DNA of 64,000 bases from Chitinophaga sancti (GTDB taxonomy: Bacteria; Bacteroidota; Bacteroidia; Chitinophagales; Chitinophagaceae), in NCBI RefSeq assembly GCF_034087045.1, contig NZ_CP139247.1, forward strand, positions 3,622,001-3,686,000, given 5' to 3'. This document shows, piece by piece, positions 17,187 to 26,147 of this stretch. A program made the translations under genes and the position numbers. Within the stretch, counting starts at the first letter, position 1, and each line of letters opens with the position of its first letter. Below the pieces are notes generated by a model. That model searched no databases and was not told the DNA's origin. It was given only the letters and a program-made list of their open reading frames with translations.

Positions 17187-17894
17187 ATGCTAATAGCAGA
17201 GAACTTAACAAAACAATACGGCGATTATACCGCTTTGGATAAATTGAATCTTGAGATTAAGACAGGTGAAGTATACTGCATGCTGGGATCTAATGGAGCC
17301 GGGAAATCCACTACGATCAATATCTTTCTTGGATTTATTCCTGCTACGGGAGGCCGGGCTTTGATTGACGGACAGGAAGTGGATGTCAATAATGCTGCCA
17401 CACGAAATATGGTCGCTTATATTCCTGAGATTGTGAATCTTTATCCTACGTTGACAGGTATGGAGAACCTGGAATATTTTAGTGCGCTCTCCGGGTTTAA
17501 ATACACCCGTGATGAACTGACTGCTTATATGCACACTGCGGGGCTGCAAAGCATTGCATTTGATAAAAGGGTCAACTCTTATTCTAAAGGGATGCGTCAG
17601 AAGGTTGGGATCGCGATTGCGTTAGTGAAAAAAGCGAAAGCACTCTTTCTGGATGAACCTACTTCAGGGTTGGACCCACACGCCAGCAATGAGTTTTCAC
17701 AGATCATTATGCGGCTGAGTGAACAGGGCGTATCTACCCTGATGGCGACCCATGATCTGTTGATGGCGAAGAATCTCGGGAACCGGATTGGTATTATGCA
17801 TAAAGGCAAACTACGGCATGAGATGCATGCAGCAGATGTTTCTGATGCGGATCTGACCAGGCTTTATATTGATGTTGTTAAAGAAAATTTGTAA
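17187..17894 (+). CDS. ABC transporter ATP-binding protein (NosF-like)
   Basis: A 235-residue ATPase with Walker A GSNGAGKST (about 35-43), signature YSKGMRQKVGIA, Walker B ALFLDEPTSGLDP and H-loop MATHDL. It overlaps the following permease gene by 1 nt (TAATG), so the two are translationally coupled. The sequence resembles the CcmA/NosF class, whose relatives serve copper-centre maturation of nitrous oxide reductase, but no nos genes are visible here. It presumably powers the two downstream membrane proteins. Confidence 0.92.
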   Translation: MLIAENLTKQYGDYTALDKLNLEIKTGEVYCMLGSNGAGKSTTINIFLGFIPATGGRALIDGQEVDVNNAATRNMVAYIPEIVNLYPTLTGMENLEYFSALSGFKYTRDELTAYMHTAGLQSIAFDKRVNSYSKGMRQKVGIAIALVKKAKALFLDEPTSGLDPHASNEFSQIIMRLSEQGVSTLMATHDLLMAKNLGNRIGIMHKGKLRHEMHAADVSDADLTRLYIDVVKENL

Positions 17895-19285
17895 TGATCA
17901 GGATTATTTTTAAAAAGGAGCTGAAAGAGATCTTCCGCACTTCCAAAATATCCTGGATGATTGGCGGACTGCTGATCCTTACGATCCTTTCAGTTTATAA
18001 TGGATATACCTATTATAAAAACCATAGCCGGTTGCTGAAGGAATCGCAGGAAGTGACTTATCAGCAGTTTATTTCACAGGGAAATAAAAACCCGCATTTA
18101 GGTGCTCACTTTGGTTTTTATGCATATAAGCCTACTGCTGATCTGGCGATGATTGACAATGGGATTGAGGATTATACCGGCAATTCGTTTTACCTCGAAC
18201 CGCATAAGCGGGGCATTATAAAATTCAGGGAGGTGACAGATGCGACGAGTCTGAAGAGCTTTGGGTTCTTCAATATTGCTTACCTGGTACAATTTATCTT
18301 TCCGCTGTTTGTGTTCTTAATATGTCATAACATTTTCTCCAAAGAGTGGGAAAATGGAACGATTAAGATGTTGCTGAGCTCTAAGGCCGGGAAATTACAG
18401 TTGTATATGGGAAAGTTGCTGGCGTGTCTGAGTGTTGTTTTTATGATCATAGGTATTATCGTGCTGGCGGCTTTTGGGTTGTTGCTGACAGGTACCGGGC
18501 ATTTCGGGGCAGTATTACCCAGCTTCCTGATCTTTGTCGTGGGGCTTTGTCTTTTTGCGATAATTATGACCAGTATTGCGGTATCTGTATCGCTCCTCAC
18601 AAGGAGTGCGACGTTATCACTGGTGATCTTATCCGGTTTCTGGCTGACAGGAGTATTTTTGACCCCACGGTTATCTGCGGAGGTATCAAAGCAGACCTTC
18701 CCTTCTATTACTTCTATTGAGTTTGAGCATAGGACTTTCAATGAAATGCAATATGGCGTGAAAGGTGAAGGAACGAAAGATCAACGCCGGGAGCAATTGC
18801 TGAAGAGAACCCTGGCGGCGTATCATGTCGATAGTATTCAGCGGCTTCCGGTATTTTTTATCCCGATCACTATTGAGTTCTTTGAAGAATCTGATGGAAA
18901 AGTGATGGATAGAGCGTATTCGGCGGTGGAGCAGAACCAGGCAAGACAGGATGGATTAGTACGTTCGCTGGCGATATTCTCCCCGTTTCTGGCATTCAGG
19001 GATTTTTCTATGCATATGACTGCTACAGACATGAACACGCACAATGATTTTGCAGAGAAGGCTGAGATACACCGCAGGAAGGTGGGAGTTATTGTTGATG
19101 ATTTTTATCAGGATCATGTGGAAGCTTCTAATGATTTCTGGAAAACGGTGCCACAGTTTAAATATGAGCCGCCTGGTACCGGTATGCGTTTTTCAGCAGC
19201 ATGGAGTGCGATGGCAGTACTGGTTTGCTGGGGGGTGTTGACTATAGGGCTAATGATCTTCTCTTACCGTAAAATGTCTGTGTGA
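17894..19285 (+). CDS. ABC-2 type permease with large periplasmic domain (DUF3526-like)
   Basis: A 463-residue membrane protein. The first transmembrane helix (about 20-38, SWMIGGLLILTILSVYNGYT) is followed by an extracytoplasmic segment of about 90 residues. A helix cluster at about 130-270 follows (YLVQFIFPLFVFLICHNIFS, KEWENGTIKMLLSS coupling region, VFMIIGIIVLAAFGLLL), then a second long extracytoplasmic domain (about 275-430) and a last helix. KEWENGT is the motif of ABC-2 permeases that couples to the ATPase. It forms a pair with the next gene. Confidence 0.88.
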   Translation: MIRIIFKKELKEIFRTSKISWMIGGLLILTILSVYNGYTYYKNHSRLLKESQEVTYQQFISQGNKNPHLGAHFGFYAYKPTADLAMIDNGIEDYTGNSFYLEPHKRGIIKFREVTDATSLKSFGFFNIAYLVQFIFPLFVFLICHNIFSKEWENGTIKMLLSSKAGKLQLYMGKLLACLSVVFMIIGIIVLAAFGLLLTGTGHFGAVLPSFLIFVVGLCLFAIIMTSIAVSVSLLTRSATLSLVILSGFWLTGVFLTPRLSAEVSKQTFPSITSIEFEHRTFNEMQYGVKGEGTKDQRREQLLKRTLAAYHVDSIQRLPVFFIPITIEFFEESDGKVMDRAYSAVEQNQARQDGLVRSLAIFSPFLAFRDFSMHMTATDMNTHNDFAEKAEIHRRKVGVIVDDFYQDHVEASNDFWKTVPQFKYEPPGTGMRFSAAWSAMAVLVCWGVLTIGLMIFSYRKMSV

Positions 19286-20736
19286 TGCTACGAATTATTA
19301 TTAAACATGAAATAAAGTTACTACTCAGAAATAAGGTGCTGGTATATTTATTTACGATCATCTTTTTTATTTTGCTGGCTTCCTTGTGGATTGGAAGCAG
19401 TATGTATAAAAAGCAGCTGGGGACGATTCAGAAAATTAAGCAGTATGATACTGAGATTACGGATAGTCTGCGGCAAAGGATACATCGTATTGAATCGAAT
19501 CTTATGGTGTACCCGGGATTTATCTGGGACGATCCTACTTTTGCTTATAATACTGCGAGGAATGAGGGCCCGCAGTTTGCGATCAAGCAACCATTCCCTT
19601 TGCAGGCATTGAGTATCGGACAAAGTGATATTCAGCCTTTTTACTACAAGGTGTATATCAATAAGAAGCAATACCTGACGTATGACGGGGAGATTGAGAA
19701 TAGTTTTTTGCAGTTCATTGGAAACTTTGATTTTTCTTTTGTGGTGGTGTACCTGTTTCCTTTGCTCATTATTATTTTCTCCTATAATGTGCTTTCTTCA
19801 GAGAAGGAACAGGGTACATGGGTATTATTGAAAACAAGCAATCAATCACTGGCGAGGTTGATCTTTTCAAGAGTGGGGATAAGATTTTTGTTGTTTACTG
19901 TTTTCTTCTGGCTGGTGGTGACTCCCGTATTAATGGTTTTGATAGGGAGTGCATTTGTTTTTTCGGATAACTGGTGGTGGATGGTGGCGTGTGTGTCGCT
20001 GTATTTTGCTTTCTGGTTTTCATTGTCGATGCTGGTAAATAGCTTTTCGATGAGTTCTGCCGTGAATGCGATGACGTTGATCTTTATCTGGTTGTTTACG
20101 GGAATCATTGTACCAAATGTTTTGCAGATCGGGTTAAATAAGATGTATCCTATTCCAAGCAGAATTTCGATGGTGATTGAGGAAAGGAAGGCGTTGAACA
20201 GTTATTTTGAGAAGGATGGGCAGGAACTGACGAAGGATGTATTCAATAATCCACGTACAATGATACGCCAGGCATCTATAGTTACGCCAGGGATGGTGTA
20301 TGGATATGGAGTGATTGTGTATAAGAGCCAGGAGATTAAAGATGCGGCGGCTGAAGTGGCGGAGCGGAAATTGTATGGGCAGATTGAGCGGCAGCAGGAG
20401 GCGATCAGTAGTTTTCAGCTGGCAAGTCCGGCTTTGATGCTACAGGAGCAGCTGACGACACTGGCGGGCACGCATTGGCACCAGTTTAACAGCTTTAGTA
20501 CAGATGTGGATACTTTCAGGAAGGTGACGCAAAGGTTTTATTATCCTAAAATGGCGTATGATTCTACGTATCGCACATTTAATAATGACGATGTGGATGC
20601 TATTCCGAGGTTCGTGCCAAAGCAGTACGCAGGATTTGGATGGAGTCCTTTATCCAGGTCGGCGCTGATTTATTTATTGATTACGGTCGGGGTGTTGATT
20701 GCGGGATATAGGAACTTGCTGGCAGTGGTAAAGTAA
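19285..20736 (+). CDS. ABC-2 type permease, second subunit (DUF3526-like)
   Basis: A 483-residue paralogue-like partner of the preceding permease with the same layout: TM1 near the N-terminus (VYLFTIIFFILLASLWIGSS), an extracytoplasmic loop, a helix bundle with SSEKEQGTWVLLKTS as the coupling motif, a large extracytoplasmic domain (about 275-455) and a final helix. I choose the ATG at 19285, overlapping the previous stop (TGATG), over the GTG one codon upstream. The ATPase plus two permeases would make a heterodimeric exporter or a mechanical system of the NosFY type. Substrate unknown. Confidence 0.87.
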   Translation: MLRIIIKHEIKLLLRNKVLVYLFTIIFFILLASLWIGSSMYKKQLGTIQKIKQYDTEITDSLRQRIHRIESNLMVYPGFIWDDPTFAYNTARNEGPQFAIKQPFPLQALSIGQSDIQPFYYKVYINKKQYLTYDGEIENSFLQFIGNFDFSFVVVYLFPLLIIIFSYNVLSSEKEQGTWVLLKTSNQSLARLIFSRVGIRFLLFTVFFWLVVTPVLMVLIGSAFVFSDNWWWMVACVSLYFAFWFSLSMLVNSFSMSSAVNAMTLIFIWLFTGIIVPNVLQIGLNKMYPIPSRISMVIEERKALNSYFEKDGQELTKDVFNNPRTMIRQASIVTPGMVYGYGVIVYKSQEIKDAAAEVAERKLYGQIERQQEAISSFQLASPALMLQEQLTTLAGTHWHQFNSFSTDVDTFRKVTQRFYYPKMAYDSTYRTFNNDDVDAIPRFVPKQYAGFGWSPLSRSALIYLLITVGVLIAGYRNLLAVVK

Positions 20737-20747
20737 GCTGTTTTTTT

Positions 20748-20783
20748 GAAAAGTATGTTGCCGGTTTGAGCAGCATACTTTTC
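20748..20783 (+). terminator. Hairpin ending the ABC transporter unit
   Basis: GAAAAGTATGTTGC (20748-20761) pairs with GCAGCATACTTTTC (20770-20783), 14 bp with one G-U pair and an 8-nt loop. A T7 run lies 5' of the stem rather than 3', so termination on this strand is likely but not certain. Confidence 0.6.
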
Positions 20784-20966
20784 ATATCCTGAGTTATGCA
20801 GTTACCAAAATATAATAAATTTAAGGTAATGCTTCATTCAAAATCAATAATGGGTACATTGCTGTAAATATTATTTTTAAGTGAGTGTGCAATCGTATGA
20901 CTTTTGCCACCTTCTTTTCGAAATTTATATATAACTTGCATACAATTCTACAAATTCAGGAACTTA

Positions 20967-21341
20967 ATGCGCAAACAACTAATAACGGCTTTCCTGCTGC
21001 TGCTCTGGCTTTGTCAGCTGTCGGGCCGTTATCTGGTAATGTTTGAATTTTACCTTAACCAGGAATATATAGCCAAAAACCTTTGTATCAACAGGAATAA
21101 CCCTCAGATGCACTGTAATGGTCATTGCCAGATGAGGAAACAACTGAATGAGGAAGAAAAGAGAAACCAGGAAAACCCTGAACGTCGCGCAGAAAATAAA
21201 AGCGAACATTTTATACCTGGCCTGGCCACTATTACATTAGCTTCACCTGTTATTACTATTTCAAAAGCATATTATACACCTCTTATCATAGGATACCCTA
21301 TAAGTGGCTCTACATCTATATTTCATCCCCCGGGAGCCTAG
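20967..21341 (+). CDS. Small Cys-rich membrane-anchored protein of unknown function
   Basis: A 124-residue protein from the ATG at 20967 (MRKQLITAFLLLLWLCQLSG gives an N-terminal anchor or signal; an upstream in-frame ATG at 20904 is less likely). After the anchor comes a Cys cluster CINRNNPQMHCNGHCQMRKQL (C-x9-C-x3-C with a His), a charged stretch and a proline-containing end (IFHPPGA). I know this pattern (CxNxxxPxxxCNGxCxLxKQL) as a common unannotated Bacteroidota family beside metal-transport genes. The cluster could bind copper or iron. It precedes the MbnP/MbnH genes by about 260 bp. Confidence 0.65.
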   Translation: MRKQLITAFLLLLWLCQLSGRYLVMFEFYLNQEYIAKNLCINRNNPQMHCNGHCQMRKQLNEEEKRNQENPERRAENKSEHFIPGLATITLASPVITISKAYYTPLIIGYPISGSTSIFHPPGA

Positions 21342-21541
21342 TGTCTGTTCCATAAAATTTACTTTTCAGTTTTAAATGCAGTACCTGCCGGTACCTGTTC
21401 CGGTATGTTCATGTCTTTTCAGTATGCGGAATTGAATCATTTCTTTCCGGCGGCTGAAAAAGCATGATCCTGATTTTCTTATGCGCAGTCAACGCTGCGG
21501 ATAAGCAGGAAATCTTTATATCATAAAAATTCAACCTGATT

Positions 21542-21559
21542 TGCATTCACCCGAATGCA
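21542..21559. promoter_or_regulatory. Palindrome upstream of the first mbnP-like gene
   Basis: TGCATTC (21542-21548) and GAATGCA (21553-21559) form a perfect inverted repeat with a 4-nt spacer, 40 bp before the start of the MbnP/MbnH gene series. Possible dimeric repressor site, perhaps metal-responsive (inference). Confidence 0.4.
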
Positions 21560-21598
21560 TGATAATATTCTATTGCCCAATTTCAAACACAATCATTC

Positions 21599-22375
21599 AT
21601 GAAGAAAATTTCTATTCTGCTGTCGTTCGCAACTATATTATTCTCGGCCTGTAGCAAAGATGATGACAAAGACACCTCTGATACGCTGAATGGTCAGACT
21701 GTACTGACCTTCGACTCAAAGGTGGGTAGCGACGATTTTACTTTAAATAAGGATGTCACGATCAATGGCGCTACTTACAATTTCACGCAGCTGCGCTATT
21801 GGGTGAGTAATGTAACGCTTACCAATACTGATGGGAACACCTATAAAGTGCCTTCTTCTTATTACCTGCTGGAAGAGAATAATGCGATCGCTGTGCAGGA
21901 CGGTAGTTTTGAATATCCTGCCACAAAAAGAGAAGATGTGACCATTAGCGACATTCCTGCCGGAACGTATAAGAGCATTACTTTTTCCATCGGTATAGAC
22001 GCCGTATATAATGATAATTTAAGTCTGCAGGCAGGCGAACTCTCCCAGTTAAACGGTATGACGAATGTATCCTGGATGTGGCACACCAGCTATATCTTCA
22101 GTTCCCTGAAAGGTACCCGTAACAGCACTGCTATAGCCGTAGAAACTGGTTTGAATACCAACTACCGTACGATCACCATTACGTTGCCCGGCAGTGTTAC
22201 CATCAATGCCGCTTCCACAACAAATATCAAATTTTCTGTGGATGTTACGAAGATCATTGACGGCCTGGATCTGGCAACCACTCCGACAATAGGCGCTTCA
22301 GTGCCAGCCGTGATGACACAGGTTGCAGACAACTACAGCACTAAGGCTATCACCGCCACCACTATTGCCAAATGA
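21599..22375 (+). CDS. MbnP-like copper-binding lipoprotein
   Basis: A 258-residue lipoprotein (LFSACSKDD lipobox) of the MbnP family. Family marks are LRYWVSNVTLTNTDGNTY (strand pair), YYLLEENN, FSIGIDAVYND and the tryptophan motif WMWHTSYIF. Family knowledge: MbnP proteins bind copper after a MauG-like partner, MbnH, oxidises a conserved Trp to kynurenine. The tryptophan motif here differs from the two other MbnP copies in the window (WHTSYIF against WNSGYIF). The stop overlaps the start of the MauG-like gene by 4 nt (ATGA), supporting a coupled pair. Probably faces the periplasm or the cell surface. Confidence 0.87.
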   Translation: MKKISILLSFATILFSACSKDDDKDTSDTLNGQTVLTFDSKVGSDDFTLNKDVTINGATYNFTQLRYWVSNVTLTNTDGNTYKVPSSYYLLEENNAIAVQDGSFEYPATKREDVTISDIPAGTYKSITFSIGIDAVYNDNLSLQAGELSQLNGMTNVSWMWHTSYIFSSLKGTRNSTAIAVETGLNTNYRTITITLPGSVTINAASTTNIKFSVDVTKIIDGLDLATTPTIGASVPAVMTQVADNYSTKAITATTIAK

Positions 22376-23373
22376 GAATATTGATCTGCATATTTACACT
22401 GGCCATAATCGCCTGTTCAAAAACACAAAATACCCCGGCAGCTGTCATCAGCATTCCGGGGTATTTCCCTGCTTTGCCAGCTACACCAGACAATCCGCTG
22501 ACTAAAGAGGGGATTGAACTGGGACGCCTGTTGTTTTATGATACCCGGCTTTCCGGTAATAACAAACTATCCTGCGCCAGCTGTCATCAGCAAAACCTGG
22601 CATTTACTGACGGGGTTGCGCTGAGCGATATCGGCGTATCAGGCAAACAGCTTCACCGGTCAGCACCTGCACTCATTAACCTTGCCTGGGCCACGAACGG
22701 CCTGTTTTGGGAAGGAGGCTCTACCAACCTGGAATCGCAGGCCCTTGGCCCCCTTACCAGCGAAGATGAAATGCACCAGAACCTGTACGAACTCATTTCC
22801 GAATTGAATGAAGTACCGGAGTATGTGCGCCGGTTCAAATCAGCTTTCAATAGTGAAATTACAACCGCTAATATTCTGAAAGCACTGTCACAGTTTGAAA
22901 GAACACTAATCTCGGCTAACTCTGCCTATGATCAACAGCAACTGAATATACAGGAGCAGAAAGGATTGACCTTGTTTAATAATCACTGCCGTTCCTGTCA
23001 CAGCGGAGTACTCTTTACTGACAATAGTTTTCATAATAATGGTATTGACAGCGATTTCTCCAGCGATGCACTGGAAGGAATTTACCAGGGCAGGTTCCGG
23101 ATCACGTACGATTCTGCCGACCTTGGAAAATTCAAGACACCAACACTCAGAAACATCGCCCTTACGGCTCCTTATATGCACGATGGCCGCTTTGCAGACC
23201 TGTTTGCCGTATTACAACATTATAGCAATGGTATAAAGCATTCGCCAACTACCGATACTATTTTATTGAACAAAGAACCACTCAGCTCAGATGACCAGGC
23301 TGCTATTATCGCATTCCTGCATACACTGACAGATACCGCCTTTATTCACAATACAGCTTTTAAACAACCATAA
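22372..23373 (+). CDS. MauG/MbnH-like dihaem cytochrome c peroxidase-family lipoprotein
   Basis: A 333-residue protein with lipobox IIACSK and two c-type haem sites, CASCH (residues about 64-68) and CRSCH (about 209-213). It also carries the family segments GRLLFYDTRLSGNN, ERTLISANSAYD, FKTPTLRNIALTAPYMHDGR and DDQAAIIAFLHTLTD. Length and arrangement match bacterial dihaem peroxidases and MauG/MbnH. Its translational coupling to an MbnP gene favours the MbnH role, in which the bis-Fe(IV) state oxidises a Trp of MbnP to kynurenine, over peroxide detoxification. The next mbnP-like gene starts 1-2 nt downstream. Confidence 0.88.
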   Translation: MRILICIFTLAIIACSKTQNTPAAVISIPGYFPALPATPDNPLTKEGIELGRLLFYDTRLSGNNKLSCASCHQQNLAFTDGVALSDIGVSGKQLHRSAPALINLAWATNGLFWEGGSTNLESQALGPLTSEDEMHQNLYELISELNEVPEYVRRFKSAFNSEITTANILKALSQFERTLISANSAYDQQQLNIQEQKGLTLFNNHCRSCHSGVLFTDNSFHNNGIDSDFSSDALEGIYQGRFRITYDSADLGKFKTPTLRNIALTAPYMHDGRFADLFAVLQHYSNGIKHSPTTDTILLNKEPLSSDDQAAIIAFLHTLTDTAFIHNTAFKQP

Positions 23374-23374
23374 A

Positions 23375-24172
23375 ATGAAGCAGAAATTATTCTTACTGGC
23401 CCTTATCGCATTCACTGCCTGTAGCAAAGAAACCGTTACGCCGGATAGCAGTGTAAAAGGCACCCTCTCTATACAGTTTGACAACATTGCAGGAGATAGA
23501 AATCTTCAGCTGGGCACAGGTGTTTATACGAACGCCGCAGGAGAAAAATTCTCTGTGGATATTCTCAAATATTTTGTAAGCAATATCAGTGTAAAGAACA
23601 GTAGCGGTGAAACCTATACCGTGCCACAGGATAGCAGTTATTTCCTCATCTCAGAAGAAGATGGCACAAGTCAGTTCGTAAAAGTCCATGTTCCCGAAGG
23701 AGAATATACCTCCCTCACCTTTGTACTTGGGGTAGACAGCCTGCGCAGCACGATGGATATTTCTAAACGCACAGGTGTACTCGATCCTTCCGGCGGTATG
23801 GATGAGGGCATGTATTGGGGATGGAACAGCGGTTACATCTTCCTGAAAATGGAGGGAACTTCTGATGCAGCTCCGATCGATGCCAGTGGTCAGCATAAAT
23901 TCCGTTACCATATCGGTGGTTTTGGTGGTTATAATGCTGTTACTTTCAATAACATTAAAACGATCACAGTAGACCTCACAGCTGCCGGTACTGCCAAAGT
24001 AGTAGATGGCCGTGTCCCTAACATTCACCTCATGGCAGATATACTCAAGGTCTTTAACGGCACCACCAATATCAGCCTTGCAGAATGGTCTACTATTATG
24101 GTCAGCGATTATAGTGTGAATGTGGCTAACAATTACCAGAAAATGTTTACACATGACCATACCGAAAATTAG
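23375..24172 (+). CDS. MbnP-like copper-binding lipoprotein, second copy
   Basis: A 265-residue lipoprotein (lipobox FTACSKE). MbnP marks are LKYFVSNISVKNSSGETY, YFLISEED, FVLGVDSLRS, the tryptophan motif YWGWNSGYIFLKMEG and the HKFRYHIGGF segment. It is clearly paralogous to the first copy but closer to the canonical family. The 3' end overlaps the following MauG-like gene by 20 nt. It presumably receives kynurenine from that partner. Two tandem MbnP/MbnH pairs suggest partner-specific modification or different metals (inference). Confidence 0.9.
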   Translation: MKQKLFLLALIAFTACSKETVTPDSSVKGTLSIQFDNIAGDRNLQLGTGVYTNAAGEKFSVDILKYFVSNISVKNSSGETYTVPQDSSYFLISEEDGTSQFVKVHVPEGEYTSLTFVLGVDSLRSTMDISKRTGVLDPSGGMDEGMYWGWNSGYIFLKMEGTSDAAPIDASGQHKFRYHIGGFGGYNAVTFNNIKTITVDLTAAGTAKVVDGRVPNIHLMADILKVFNGTTNISLAEWSTIMVSDYSVNVANNYQKMFTHDHTEN

Positions 24173-25202
24173 CCTTAAATACCGGCTCTTACTGGCGTTT
24201 GTGGTCTTCCTGTACGCCTGTGACAAAAAAGACGAAATTTCGGCCTTTATAGGCTTTGAACAGCCAGCCAATTTCCCGGAGCCTGTATACAACCTTGCCA
24301 ATAATACAATCACCGAAGATGGGTTCATTCTCGGCCGTAAACTATTTTATGATGCGCGCCTGTCCCGGAATAATACTATCTCCTGTGGTTTCTGTCATTT
24401 ACAAACATCTGCCTTCACCCACCACGGTCATGATGTAAGTCATGGTATTGACGATCGCCTGGGCAAGAGAAATGCGCCTCCCATCATGAACCTTGCATGG
24501 AATACTTCATTCATGTGGGACGGTGGGGTATTTGACCTGGATCTTCAACCCATCGCACCTATCACCAACGAGGTAGAAATGGATGAAACTGTGGAAAATG
24601 TCATGAATAAACTCAGAGCTACTTCAGAATACCCGGCGCTGTTTAAAAATGCTTATGGCAGTGAAGAGATCACCACCTCCCGGTTGATGAAAGCCTTTTC
24701 GCAGTTCATGGTGATGCTGGTGAGCAACCATTCCAGATACGACTCTGTACAAAATGGATGGGGAGCTACTTACACTGCGGACGAACAGAAAGGCTATGTG
24801 CTATTTGAACAGAAATGCAGCAGCTGTCATCCTGCACCACTGTTCACTGATTATAGCTTCAGGAACAATGGTATCGGGGTAGGTCCGAACAATGACCAGG
24901 GCAGGTACGATGTGACTGTAAATGCTGCTGATATGTACAAATTTAAGGTGCCCAGCCTCCGTAATCTTGGCTATACGGCGCCTTATATGCATGACGGCAG
25001 GTTTTACACACTGGCTGGTGTATTAGAGCATTACAACAGCGAAGTGCAGGATATGACGACCCTCGACCCTTTGCTAAAACAAAATGGTGTTTTGGGGATA
25101 CCGCTCACCGCAGATGAGAAAACTTACCTGCTGGCATTTCTGAATACCCTCAACGATAAAACATTTATCACAGATAAACGATTCTCAGAAGAATCACAGT
25201 AA
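24153..25202 (+). CDS. MauG/MbnH-like dihaem cytochrome c peroxidase-family lipoprotein, second copy
   Basis: From the ATG at 24153 (MTIPKISLKYRLLLAFVVF, lipobox LYACDKK); the upstream ATG at 24120 would give a poor N-terminus. About 349 residues with haem sites CGFCH and CSSCH, the segment FKVPSLRNLGYTAPYMHDGR and LTADEKTYLLAFLNTLND. It overlaps the preceding MbnP gene, as in the first pair. The family role is oxidation of the MbnP tryptophan; peroxidase activity is the alternative. Confidence 0.88.
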   Translation: MTIPKISLKYRLLLAFVVFLYACDKKDEISAFIGFEQPANFPEPVYNLANNTITEDGFILGRKLFYDARLSRNNTISCGFCHLQTSAFTHHGHDVSHGIDDRLGKRNAPPIMNLAWNTSFMWDGGVFDLDLQPIAPITNEVEMDETVENVMNKLRATSEYPALFKNAYGSEEITTSRLMKAFSQFMVMLVSNHSRYDSVQNGWGATYTADEQKGYVLFEQKCSSCHPAPLFTDYSFRNNGIGVGPNNDQGRYDVTVNAADMYKFKVPSLRNLGYTAPYMHDGRFYTLAGVLEHYNSEVQDMTTLDPLLKQNGVLGIPLTADEKTYLLAFLNTLNDKTFITDKRFSEESQ

Positions 25203-25204
25203 TT

Positions 25205-26131
25205 ATGAAAAAGAAACTGACGCTGCTGGTAATATTGTTAATGGCATCATACATAGTACGTGCCTGTGACATCTGCGGATGCGGTGTGGGCAGTTATTAT
25301 ATAGGCATTCTACCCGACTTTAAAAAACGTTTTCTGGGCTTACGTTACCAATATAAAACCCTACGGTCTCATCTTGGCGTGGGGGGAACCACTTCTTACC
25401 TCACCACAGATGAAACCTACCAGACAGCAGAGCTGTGGGGTGGCTGGAACATTGGTAAACGGTTCCGGGTATTGGGATTTGTGCCGGTTAATTTTAATAG
25501 CAGGGAAAATCAGGGTGTAACTATGCACCGTTCAGGTATTGGTGACATTGCCGTAGTAGGCTATTATCAACTGTTAGATACCCGGACCACCACCGGTAAT
25601 GACCAGCTACTGGTACAATCCCTTTGGGTGGGCGCAGGTATCAAAGTGCCTACCGGAAAATATGAATCGACAGAACATGAAGAGAATGAAAATACACCGA
25701 ATAACTTCCAGTTAGGTACAGCCAGCACCGACTTCTCAGTACATCTGATGTATGATGTACGACTTATGGACTTTGGGGTAAATATGAACCTGAGTTATAA
25801 AATGAACACCAGTAACAAGTATGATTACCGGTATGGTAATAAGTTCAGCAGCAATATTCTGGCTTATTATAAATTCAGGATCAATAATAAAGTATCTATC
25901 GCTCCAAACGCCGGTATACTCTATGAGACCGCCGTCAAAGACACAGAAAATAAAAAATATACCATCGATCAGTCCGGAGGTTATTCATTGATGGGGACCA
26001 TTGGTGGAGAGGCAACATTTGGCCGTATATCGGCAGGCGCTAACTTTCAGCCGGTGATTTCTCAGCACCTGGCTAACCTGCAGGTAAAAGCGGGTAACCG
26101 TGCGATGGTACATGTGACATATTTGTTTTAA
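25205..26131 (+). CDS. Outer-membrane beta-barrel protein with N-terminal CDICGCG motif
   Basis: A 308-residue protein. A signal peptide (about 1-20) is followed at once by CDICGCGVGSYYIGILPDF, a cysteine cluster suited to binding a metal ion or cluster. The rest alternates short strands with aromatic ends (RFLGLRYQYKTLRSHLGVGG, ISAGANFQPVISQHLANLQ) and ends in VHVTYLF, typical of an outer-membrane barrel. I recognise this as an unnamed Bacteroidota family found beside SCO/cytochrome peroxidase/MbnP genes. Tight spacing (2 nt after the previous stop) puts it in the same operon. Perhaps an exit or entry channel for copper (inference). Confidence 0.72.
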   Translation: MKKKLTLLVILLMASYIVRACDICGCGVGSYYIGILPDFKKRFLGLRYQYKTLRSHLGVGGTTSYLTTDETYQTAELWGGWNIGKRFRVLGFVPVNFNSRENQGVTMHRSGIGDIAVVGYYQLLDTRTTTGNDQLLVQSLWVGAGIKVPTGKYESTEHEENENTPNNFQLGTASTDFSVHLMYDVRLMDFGVNMNLSYKMNTSNKYDYRYGNKFSSNILAYYKFRINNKVSIAPNAGILYETAVKDTENKKYTIDQSGGYSLMGTIGGEATFGRISAGANFQPVISQHLANLQVKAGNRAMVHVTYLF

Positions 26132-26147
26132 ATAAAAATCGGGAATC

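Noticed and set aside
22372..25202. Calling the two dihaem proteins ordinary peroxide-detoxifying cytochrome c peroxidases
   Set aside because: Each is translationally coupled to an MbnP-like gene, which favours the MauG/MbnH protein-modifying role, though peroxidase activity cannot be excluded by sequence alone.
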